Assembly: GCA_900470805.1 (NCBI GenBank)
Contig: UCCA01000023.1
Coordinates: 248,001-312,000, forward strand
Length of the DNA: 64,000 bases
Direction of reading: 5' to 3'
From: Hyphomicrobiales bacterium
GTDB taxonomy: Bacteria; Pseudomonadota; Alphaproteobacteria; Rhizobiales; Rhizobiaceae
The first letter of the stretch is position 1. Each line of letters opens with the position of its first letter. The notes below the pieces were generated by a model. It was not told the origin of the DNA. It saw nothing but the letters and a program-made list of their open reading frames with translations, and did no database searches. Positions 1-7,648 of the stretch are shown piece after piece. The position numbers were made by a program, and so were the translations under genes.

Positions 1-1
1 G

Positions 2-1045
2 CTGCTGGCCAAGCCGAAAGTTCTGGTCTTCGACGAGCCGACCGCCGCCCTTGTCCGGCGCGAGGCAGATATCCTGTTCCGACTGATCCGGCGCCTGCGC
101 GACGAGGGCGTGACGATCATCTATATCTCGCACTATCTCAACGAAATCGAGGAACTGTGCGACGATGTCACTGTCCTGCGCAACGGCACGGACGTCGCGT
201 CGCAGCCGATCGCCCAGACTTCCGCGAGCGCCATTGCACGACTGATGATCGAGCGCGACATCGGCGACATGTTCCCCAAACGGCAGGTCGAACTGGGCGA
301 TGAGATCCTGAAGGTCGAGGGTTTGACCGTTGCGAACCGCTTTGCCGATGTCAACTTCACGCTTCGCCGCGGCGAAGTGTTGGGTATTACCGGCCTGCTA
401 GGCTCTGGCGCAAAGGATCTGGTGCGTACGCTTTTCGGGCTCGACCGGGCACAGTCCGGCCTGATCGACGTCGGCGGCACATCGAAGCCTGCCCGCACCC
501 CTGCTAGCGCCGTCGAGCGCAGCGTGGCGCTGGTGCCTGAAGACAGACGCGGGCATGGCGTGGCACTCGATCTCAGCATTGCCGAGAACGTCACCCTCTC
601 CGGCCTTGGTCGCTATACCACCCTCGGCTTCCTAAACCACCGGCGTGAGGCGCGCGATAGCGACGACCTCATCAAGCGGCTGCAGATCAAGGCGAGCGAC
701 CGCGATGCGCTGGTGCGAACATTGTCGGGCGGCAACCAGCAGAAGGTGGCGATCGCAAAATGGCTTAGCCGTCATTCGGACGTCTATCTGCTCGATGAAC
801 CGACTGTAGGCGTCGATATAGGCTCCAAGGTGGAAATCTACACGCTGATCGGCGAGCTTGCCGCGCGCGGCGCCGGGATCATCGTATTGTCGTCCGACCT
901 TCCCGAGCTGGTCGGCATCACCGATCGCATCCTCGTGCTGTTTCGCGGACGCGTAACCCGCGAATTCATCTCGTCGGAAGCCACAACCGATGAAGTGCTG
1001 GCCGTTTCGACCGGCGCTTCGGAAGGATTGCGCCATGTCGGCTGA
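2..1045 (+). CDS. Ribose-type sugar ABC transporter ATP-binding protein (5' truncated)
   Basis: The gene runs in from beyond the left edge; the reading frame is open from base 2. What remains is the end of the first nucleotide-binding domain, with a Walker B (VLVFDEPTAAL), and the complete second domain. The second domain has a degenerate P-loop (LLGSGAKDL), the signature LSGGNQQKV and a second Walker B (LLDEPTVGVD). Tandem domains with a weak second P-loop are the hallmark of RbsA/MglA/XylG-type carbohydrate importers. The stop overlaps the next permease by 11 bases, so they are translated together. The sugar cannot be told, because the binding-protein gene lies outside the window. Family call is secure. 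Confidence 0.95.
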   Translation: MLAKPKVLVFDEPTAALVRREADILFRLIRRLRDEGVTIIYISHYLNEIEELCDDVTVLRNGTDVASQPIAQTSASAIARLMIERDIGDMFPKRQVELGDEILKVEGLTVANRFADVNFTLRRGEVLGITGLLGSGAKDLVRTLFGLDRAQSGLIDVGGTSKPARTPASAVERSVALVPEDRRGHGVALDLSIAENVTLSGLGRYTTLGFLNHRREARDSDDLIKRLQIKASDRDALVRTLSGGNQQKVAIAKWLSRHSDVYLLDEPTVGVDIGSKVEIYTLIGELAARGAGIIVLSSDLPELVGITDRILVLFRGRVTREFISSEATTDEVLAVSTGASEGLRHVG

Positions 1046-2057
1046 TGTCCAATTCGGCGATGCCGTCGATTTCCCCTACGAGAAAACACCTCCGCGGTCC
1101 GCAGGCAACCTCGCTGCCGCGTCGCTTCGGTTCGGCTCGCTGATCGCCTTCGCACTCATCCTCACCGTCTTCGCGCTGACGGCGCCGTATTTTCTCAGCA
1201 TCGGCAATATTGGCAACGTCCTCGGCCAGTCGGCCATCTCGGGCGTGCTGGCGATCGGCCTCACCATCGTGCTGATCGCCGGGGGCGCCAATGTCGTGAC
1301 CGGCGGCATCGATCTGTCGCTTGCCGCCAACATGGGGCTGAGCGCCGCAGTCTACGCGACGCTCACCCAGCTTGGCTATGGCGATCCCATTGCGATCGCG
1401 GGAGCGCTGCTGACAGGGCTTGCGATCGGCGCGGTGAATGCCGCGGCCGTCGTCCTTGCCGGCATCGTGCCGCTCTTGGCAACGCTTGCCGTCATGAACG
1501 TCGTCGCCGGCCTTGAGTTGGTGCTGACGCAAAACACGGTCGTGCCTGCATCGACGGACTTCCTGAGTATCCTGTCGGCGTCCGATCGCTTGGGCATTCC
1601 GCTGCTCGCCTATGTGCTTCTTGGCTTTACCGCCCTGGTGACCGCAATCGTTCAATATACGCCAACCGGCCTCCGCCTTTACGCCGTCGGCGAGTTTCCC
1701 GATGCGGCGCGCGCTGCCGGGCTGCCGCTGAAACGCCTGATTGCCGGCGCCTTCCTTGCCAGCGGATTGTGCGGCGGCATCGCCGGCATTCTGTCGGTGT
1801 CCTACCTTAGCGGCAGCACCACAGGCTCGGGCGAAATGCTGCTGCCGGTCGTGGTCACGGCCCTGCTCGGCGCCGTGTTTTCACGCCGCCTCGTCCCGAC
1901 GATATCGGGCACGTTGCTCTCTGTCCTGTTGGTTGGTTTCCTGATCAACGGATTTCAGTTGCTCAATATCTCGAGCACGCTCGTCAGCGGCGTTCAGGGC
2001 GTCCTCATCCTCATCGTCGTTTCGGCGACGACGCTCTTGCGCAAACGGGAGATCTGA
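1035..2057 (+). CDS. Ribose-type ABC transporter permease
   Basis: A 340-residue inner-membrane permease of the BPD_transp_2 (RbsC/XylH) family, with about eight to ten hydrophobic segments and the family motif around GGIDLSLAANMG. An upstream in-frame codon at 990 exists, but the ATG at 1035 gives the usual short cytoplasmic N-terminus and a start that overlaps the ATPase stop by 11 bases. It is followed after 2 bases by a second, different permease, so the importer probably has a heterodimeric membrane domain. Confidence 0.93.
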   Translation: MSADVQFGDAVDFPYEKTPPRSAGNLAAASLRFGSLIAFALILTVFALTAPYFLSIGNIGNVLGQSAISGVLAIGLTIVLIAGGANVVTGGIDLSLAANMGLSAAVYATLTQLGYGDPIAIAGALLTGLAIGAVNAAAVVLAGIVPLLATLAVMNVVAGLELVLTQNTVVPASTDFLSILSASDRLGIPLLAYVLLGFTALVTAIVQYTPTGLRLYAVGEFPDAARAAGLPLKRLIAGAFLASGLCGGIAGILSVSYLSGSTTGSGEMLLPVVVTALLGAVFSRRLVPTISGTLLSVLLVGFLINGFQLLNISSTLVSGVQGVLILIVVSATTLLRKREI

Positions 2058-2059
2058 CC

Positions 2060-3058
2060 TTGTCCGCATCCGACATCATCTCCCCCGCCGGCATTTCGCG
2101 GTACCGGCCGCTGGCACTGCTGGCGCGGTATGGCCTCGTCATCGCGCTGGTTCTCGTCTCAGCTGTCTTTGCTATAACGACGCCCTCCTTTCTGACGGCA
2201 GGAAACCTGCAGAGCCTGCTGGTCAACAACTTCACACTGCTCGCCATCGTCTCCATCGCCATGACCTTTGCCGTATCGGCTGGCGGGATCGATCTGTCGG
2301 TGGGAACAGCTATCGACTTCGCCAGCTTTGCCTTCGTTACGCTCGTTCTGGCCGGCGAGCCGGTTGCCATCGGCCTGCTCGGCGGCCTTGCCGCTGGCGC
2401 GCTCGTCGGCGCCTTCAACGCGATCCTGATTTCGGGAATCGGCGTCTCTCCCTTTCTGGCAACGCTCGGAACATTGTTCATTGGCCGCAGCATTCAACAA
2501 TTGCTGACCAACGGAGGCAATCCCGTTTATCTGCCGCAGGCCGGCATCCCCGAAGCCTTCCGCTTTCTGGGTCGGGGAAGCATTGTCGGTTTTCCGGTAC
2601 CGCTCCTCATCGCCATCATCGTAATCATTGCCGCTGCGATCATCTTCGGCCGCACCCGTTTCGGTCGCATCTCGCTGGCGATCGGCATCCAGCCTAACGT
2701 CGTTCGCTATTCCGGCATCCGGCTTGACCGCAACGTCGCCATCACTTTTATCCTGACCGGCCTGATCGCCGCCATCGCAGGGCTGATCCTGACCGCGACG
2801 GTCACGGTCTACATCCCCTCGTCCGGCAACGCATTTCTGCTCAATGCCATTGGCGCCACCTTCATCGGCACGACGCTGTCGCCGCTCGGCCGCCCGAATG
2901 TCGCGGGCACCGTGCTCGGCGTGCTTCTTCTCAGCGTTGTCGCCAACGGCCTGCTGCTGACGGGCCTGAATTTCTACTGGCAGCAGGTCGGCACCGGCAC
3001 ACTGATCTTCGCCGTACTCGCCTTCAGCTTCATCAACCGAAAAACCGCCAGCGCTTGA
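2060..3058 (+). CDS. Ribose-type ABC transporter permease (second)
   Basis: A 332-residue permease of the same family as the preceding one, with the characteristic SAGGIDLSVG motif near residue 75. The best start is TTG at 2060: GGGAG lies 8 bases upstream inside the previous gene's end, and no ATG gives a full first membrane segment. Two distinct permeases in a ribose-type operon are known from AI-2 (LsrCD), autoinducer-like and rhizobial sugar/polyol systems. Substrate unknown. Confidence 0.92.
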   Translation: MSASDIISPAGISRYRPLALLARYGLVIALVLVSAVFAITTPSFLTAGNLQSLLVNNFTLLAIVSIAMTFAVSAGGIDLSVGTAIDFASFAFVTLVLAGEPVAIGLLGGLAAGALVGAFNAILISGIGVSPFLATLGTLFIGRSIQQLLTNGGNPVYLPQAGIPEAFRFLGRGSIVGFPVPLLIAIIVIIAAAIIFGRTRFGRISLAIGIQPNVVRYSGIRLDRNVAITFILTGLIAAIAGLILTATVTVYIPSSGNAFLLNAIGATFIGTTLSPLGRPNVAGTVLGVLLLSVVANGLLLTGLNFYWQQVGTGTLIFAVLAFSFINRKTASA

Positions 3059-3094
3059 TGTGTGCCGGCCGACAAGACATGCGGGACAAATGAC

Positions 3095-4486
3095 ATGAGC
3101 CGTGAAATCCGATTGAACGCCTTCGACATGAACTGCGTCGGCCACCAATCACCGGGCCTGTGGCGCCACCCGCGCGACAAGTCCTGGACCTACAAGGACA
3201 TGGACTACTGGGTCCATCTGGCCAAGACACTGGAACGCGGCAAGTTCGACGGGCTGTTCATTGCCGACGTTCTCGGTGTCTACGATGTGCTCAACGGCAA
3301 TGTCGATGCGGCGCTGAAGCACTCTGCACAGGTGCCAGTCAACGATCCGCTGCAACTGATTCCGACGATGGCCTATGTCACCGAGCACCTCGGCTTCGGC
3401 CTCACGGCATCGCTCTCCTTCGAGCACCCCTACACCTTCGCGCGGCGCATCTCGACGCTCGACCACCTGACCAAGGGCCGTGTCGGCTGGAACATCGTCA
3501 CCTCCTATCTCAACAGCGGCGCGCTCAACATCGGTCATTCCGCGCAGACGAAGCACGACGATCGCTACGACCTAGCCGAGGAATATCTGGAGGTCTGCTA
3601 CAAGCTCTGGGAAGGCAGCTGGGAGGACGATGCGGTGGTGCGAGACCGGGCCGCCGGCGTCTTCACACATCCTGAAAAGGTCCATCCGATCCGCCATTCC
3701 GGAAAGCATTTCACCGTGCCCGGCATTCATCTGAGCGAGCCATCGCCGCAGCGCACGCCGGTCCTCTACCAGGCCGGCGCCTCAAGCCGCGGCAAGGATT
3801 TTGCCGGCGCGCATGCAGAATGCATCTTCGTGGCTGCGCCGTCGAAGCCCGTGCTGAAGCGCTACGTCGCCAATGTGCGCGAAGCGGCCGAGCGCGCCGG
3901 ACGAAATCCACGCGAGATCCTTGCCTTCAATCTTCAGACTGTCATCCTCGGCGAGACAGATGCGGAAGCGAAGAAGAAGTTCGACGACTATCGCCGGTAC
4001 GCCTCTCTCGAAGGGGCGCAGACGCTGATATCGGGATGGACCGGCATCGACTTTGGTCAATTCGGGCCGGACGAGCCGCTGCGTCACCGCCATACCAATG
4101 CCGTGCAATCGGCCGTCGAGACATTCACCACGATCGATCCCGACAAGGTTTGGTCGGTGCGTGAGATGGCCGATTGGGTCGGCATCGGCGGCTTTGGCCC
4201 AGTTTTCGTCGGCTCGCCACAAACGGTTGCCGATCTGCTGCAGGAGTGGGTGGAAGACACTGATGTCGACGGCTTCAACCTGGCCTACGCGATCACACCC
4301 GAAAGCTTCGAGGATGCGGTCGATCTGTTGGTGCCCGAACTGCAGAAGCGCGGTGTCTACAAGACGGAGTATCGCGAGGGAACATTGCGGGACAAACTGT
4401 TCGGCCATGGCGCCAGGCTGGCAGCGCCGCATCCCGGCGCCGCCTATCGCGATCTTTGGCCTTTAGCACAGAATGTTGCGATCTAG
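3095..4486 (+). CDS. FMN-dependent luciferase-like monooxygenase (NtaA/SnaA/DszA family)
   Basis: A 463-residue protein of the bacterial luciferase-like superfamily, in the long subgroup containing nitrilotriacetate monooxygenase A and dibenzothiophene-sulfone monooxygenase. Visible family features are the N-terminal LNAFDMNC/SPGLWRHP segment, the DHLTKGRVGWNIVTSY block and the QAGASSRGKDFAG flavin/phosphate-binding block. Such enzymes use reduced FMN from a separate reductase. ATG 3095 is preferred over GTG 3062 because conserved sequence begins directly after it. It follows the sugar-type importer by 36 bases and probably shares its transcript, implying that the imported compound is oxidised. 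No reductase gene is adjacent. Substrate unknown. Confidence 0.9.
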   Translation: MSREIRLNAFDMNCVGHQSPGLWRHPRDKSWTYKDMDYWVHLAKTLERGKFDGLFIADVLGVYDVLNGNVDAALKHSAQVPVNDPLQLIPTMAYVTEHLGFGLTASLSFEHPYTFARRISTLDHLTKGRVGWNIVTSYLNSGALNIGHSAQTKHDDRYDLAEEYLEVCYKLWEGSWEDDAVVRDRAAGVFTHPEKVHPIRHSGKHFTVPGIHLSEPSPQRTPVLYQAGASSRGKDFAGAHAECIFVAAPSKPVLKRYVANVREAAERAGRNPREILAFNLQTVILGETDAEAKKKFDDYRRYASLEGAQTLISGWTGIDFGQFGPDEPLRHRHTNAVQSAVETFTTIDPDKVWSVREMADWVGIGGFGPVFVGSPQTVADLLQEWVEDTDVDGFNLAYAITPESFEDAVDLLVPELQKRGVYKTEYREGTLRDKLFGHGARLAAPHPGAAYRDLWPLAQNVAI

Positions 4487-4875
4487 TCGCTGCGCGGCAG
4501 AATCCATTCCTGGAAGACACTCGTTGCATTGCACGCAATCATCTTGCTGTAGCAAATAAACGCTACACCGGTATGTAAGGATTGAAGCCACGTTCCCCGT
4601 CGCCAAACAGATCGTCGACGCTGCCAGTAGCCGGTCGGACGTTTTGACCTCATCCGCGGCAATTGCGAGAGCCAGCAATAATACCCCGGGTGATAGTAAC
4701 GTTTAATTGTTCCCCCAATACTGTCATTTTTGCCACACGCCGAATCAATCAACATATTACGCAATACTTTCATTTGATTATTCACATTTTATTTGGCGTT
4801 AATATTCGCAGATGCTATGGAAGCGAAAACGAATAAAATAAGCATTGAGGAAACATCCTTCACGTTACCTGCAGC
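4487..4875 (+). other. Intergenic region upstream of the polysaccharide locus
   Basis: About 390 bases with no convincing gene. The right half (roughly 4740-4870) is distinctly AT-rich compared with its surroundings and probably carries the promoter of the membrane-fusion-protein operon. A CTGTCAT heptamer at 4721-4727 resembles one half of a PHO box, but the second half is poor. I could not pick a clear -35/-10 pair. Confidence 0.4.
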
Positions 4876-6285
4876 ATGATGATGTCAGGATTGAAGGCAA
4901 TGAATACTACATCTACAGATAGCAGGCATATAGATACAAAGATACTTTCTGTATCCCGAGTTATAGGTTACGCATTCGCATTTATGCTCGTATTTATCAT
5001 CGCCATGGCGATGATACCGAACCAATTCTTCATTGTCTCGACGCGAGCAGTGATCAACGCCCCTGTTCAGATGATTGCGTCTCCCATCTATGGCAGGGTC
5101 GACAAGATCTCCCTTCAGGTCGGTCAAGTCGTCAATCTCGGCGATGTCATGGCGACTGTTTCGAACCCCAATCAGGATCAGACTTCCCTGACCGGGCTTC
5201 GGCTGGAGAAGCTTGATCTGACGGAAAAGCTCAACAATACCACGAGCGTGGTGGCGGAGCGTACCGAGCAGTTCAACAAGGTCAAAGCCCAGATCGACAG
5301 CGTCAAGGCCGGGGTTCTCAGTGAGCTCTCGGCGGTGATCGACAACGCGCAGTTCAACGTCCAGAACTACCAGGCCCGCCTCAACGAGCAGGACGCCCTG
5401 TTGCAGCGACAGCAAACGCTGCTGAAGAAGGGGATGGTGTCAGCAACAAGCCTGGAGCCGCAGCGCCAGAAGCGGAATGCGGCGCAAGCCGAGCTGGATT
5501 CGGCCAAAGGCGAACTTCGACGCAACGAGATCGTACAATCGCTGGTCGGCCGCGACATCTATACCGGCGGCACGGTGGCGGCCAATCTCCTGACACTTGA
5601 GATGCAGCGCACAAAGCTCGCCGGCGATATCGCCGAGGACAACATCGAAATCAATCAGATGACCGAGCGTAAGCAGCAGGTGGAAAACCTGATAGCGCGC
5701 GAAGAAGGCCGGCTGGGCAAGACGGGCGCGGCCGAGGTGACGGCCGAACGCCACGGACAGATCGTCAGCGTCGATGCGTCCTTCGGTGACTTCGTCATGC
5801 AAGGGCAGCCGGTGGCGAAATCGCTCGATTGCACCGAGGCCTTCGCCGCTGCGGTCTATCGGAGCCGCGATGTGACGGCGCTTGAGATCGGTATGCCGGC
5901 AACGGTCAATTTCCGCAGCCTTGGCGTCAAGCGCAGCGGACATATCTACAAGATCGTCAGATACTTCAACTCCGGGCCCGAGAACCGCTACTTCGCCAAG
6001 TTCCCGGAAGCCGAGGGACATGAAGTCTATGTGCTCGTCAAGGTGGACGACCAGACCGCCGATGACGGCAGTGTGACAAAGCAGAACAACGACAAGTTCT
6101 TCGGATGCCACGTCGGCGAGGATGTGATCGTGTCACTTGGCGAGACGATTACCTCGCGCATCGCACGCTATTCGATGGCCGCAATCGCCGGTTTGAGTGC
6201 GCCGGTCAGCATTGTCTCGGCATCGACATCTCTGGACAAGGGTACCGCTCCACGCCTGCCTGCCGCCACTACAGCCACACCCTGA
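4876..6285 (+). CDS. HlyD-like membrane-fusion/periplasmic adaptor protein of a polysaccharide synthase
   Basis: A 469-residue protein with one N-terminal membrane segment (about residues 28-48), a lipoyl/barrel-sandwich region (VNAPVQMIASPIYGRVDKI..VGQVV), a long alpha-helical coiled-coil hairpin (about 105-285) and a C-terminal beta-barrel region. This is the architecture of HlyD, Alg44 and S. meliloti BgsB. An alternative ATG at 4900 (residue 9) has AGGA upstream, so the exact start is uncertain. It heads a three-gene set with a secreted hydrolase-like protein and a BcsA/BgsA-like glycosyltransferase, so it probably spans the periplasm to guide the nascent glucan. Function is inferred from family and context. 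Confidence 0.85.
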   Translation: MMMSGLKAMNTTSTDSRHIDTKILSVSRVIGYAFAFMLVFIIAMAMIPNQFFIVSTRAVINAPVQMIASPIYGRVDKISLQVGQVVNLGDVMATVSNPNQDQTSLTGLRLEKLDLTEKLNNTTSVVAERTEQFNKVKAQIDSVKAGVLSELSAVIDNAQFNVQNYQARLNEQDALLQRQQTLLKKGMVSATSLEPQRQKRNAAQAELDSAKGELRRNEIVQSLVGRDIYTGGTVAANLLTLEMQRTKLAGDIAEDNIEINQMTERKQQVENLIAREEGRLGKTGAAEVTAERHGQIVSVDASFGDFVMQGQPVAKSLDCTEAFAAAVYRSRDVTALEIGMPATVNFRSLGVKRSGHIYKIVRYFNSGPENRYFAKFPEAEGHEVYVLVKVDDQTADDGSVTKQNNDKFFGCHVGEDVIVSLGETITSRIARYSMAAIAGLSAPVSIVSASTSLDKGTAPRLPAATTATP

Positions 6286-6328
6286 ACACCAAACCTCGAC
6301 TTGTTGTCCGTAATCGCGAGGCACAGAA

Positions 6329-7648
6329 ATGACACCCATGAGATGTCTGATGTTTGATGCTGCACGCATGGTACGCTCGATGCTTGCCACGGCGCTGCTG
6401 TGTCTCGTCGTTGGTGCGCCTGTCATGGCCGACGAGGTCGGGCAAAAGAAACTCGCATGCTCGCTTTGCGACGGGCTTGCGGCCGAGATGACGGGAGAGC
6501 CGGAGCAGCCCTTCGTTTTTCGAAGCTTCGAGCCGGCGAACGGCGGCTCGGCTTTGCATCCGGCACTGGAAAATACCGGCTTCACCTACGACAACGCGCT
6601 GGCGATGATGGCGCTTTACGGCTGCCAGAGAAAGGCGGAAGCACGGCGCGTTGCCGATGCGCTGGTGGTCGCACTGGAAACGGACCGGCATTATCACGAC
6701 GGGCGGCTGCGCAATGCCTATCGCTCCGGTCCGGTTATTCCCGGCAAGGAGGGGATGCTGCTTCCGGGGTATTGGAGCACGGCCAGCAATTCGTGGATCG
6801 AGGATGGCTATCAGGTCGGCACGGCGACGGGCAGCACAGCCTGGGGTGCACTCGCCTTGCTGATGGCCTACGAGCAGACCGACCAGCAGGCCTACCTCGA
6901 TGCCGCGCGCAAGATCATGGACTGGATACACCGTAGCACTGCCGACCCGAAGAATGTCGGGTATCTCGGCGGCTTTTTCGGACATGAACCGACGCCGGAG
7001 CGGATGACGTGGAAGTCGACCGAGCATAATCTCGACGTCTATGCCGCCGACAGCTGGCTTGCGCAAATCGACGCGGGTGGTGACTGGGCGCACCAGGGCG
7101 ACAGCGCTTTCCAGTTTCTGAAGGCGATGTGGAATGATGGCGAAGGGCGGTTCTATATCGGCAGCGCGCCCGACAGCAACGCCCCCAACGTTGCGATGTC
7201 GGGTCTTGATGCCGAACTCTGGCCGCTGATCGCGGTGCCGGATTTCAAGTCGAAGGCCGACAGGGTGATGGAGTGGACCGACCTCAATCATGGCGTCCAG
7301 GGCGGATATGACTTCAACAGCGACCGAGACGGCGTCTGGCTCGAAGGGACGGCTCAGGCCGCACTTGTGCTGAGCCTGACGGGCCATCCTGATAAAGCCG
7401 AACCGCTGTTCACGACCATCGCCGCGCAGATGGCACCAGGCGGACTGGTCTACGCGACTGAAAACGAGCAACTGACCACCGGACTGCAGGTGGGGCCGAA
7501 CTCCGCGCCCGGTGACTTCAAATATTACCGCCTGCCGCATGTCGGCGCGACCGGCTGGGCCGTTCTCGCCGCTCTCAAGATCAATCCCTTCGTCGGCCGC
7601 AAGGGCCAGTCGTCGAGCAGCGAGGATCGCCCATGTCCCCCGAAGTAA
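6329..7648 (+). CDS. Secreted (alpha/alpha)6-barrel glycosidase-like protein in glucan synthase locus
   Basis: A 439-residue protein with an N-terminal signal peptide (basic region, hydrophobic stretch about 16-32, likely cut after VMA), so it acts in the periplasm or outside. The mature part has repeating helix patterns (FTYDNALAMMALY, GSTAWGALALLMAYE, WLEGTAQAALVLSL, GATGWAVLAALKINP) typical of six-hairpin glycosidases. Acidic residues fall in plausible active-site positions (DNA near 89, HNLDVYAAD near 235, DGVWLEGTA near 335). Two cysteines lie just after the signal (LACSLC). The RBS GAGG precedes ATG 6329. It ends 16 bases inside the glycosyltransferase gene. A trimming or quality-control glucanase is likely by analogy with BcsZ or AlgL, but that is inference. 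Confidence 0.75.
   Translation: MTPMRCLMFDAARMVRSMLATALLCLVVGAPVMADEVGQKKLACSLCDGLAAEMTGEPEQPFVFRSFEPANGGSALHPALENTGFTYDNALAMMALYGCQRKAEARRVADALVVALETDRHYHDGRLRNAYRSGPVIPGKEGMLLPGYWSTASNSWIEDGYQVGTATGSTAWGALALLMAYEQTDQQAYLDAARKIMDWIHRSTADPKNVGYLGGFFGHEPTPERMTWKSTEHNLDVYAADSWLAQIDAGGDWAHQGDSAFQFLKAMWNDGEGRFYIGSAPDSNAPNVAMSGLDAELWPLIAVPDFKSKADRVMEWTDLNHGVQGGYDFNSDRDGVWLEGTAQAALVLSLTGHPDKAEPLFTTIAAQMAPGGLVYATENEQLTTGLQVGPNSAPGDFKYYRLPHVGATGWAVLAALKINPFVGRKGQSSSSEDRPCPPK

Noticed and set aside
4721..4739. PHO box before the glucan locus
   Set aside because: Only one CTGTCAT-like half is good; the second half departs too far from the consensus.
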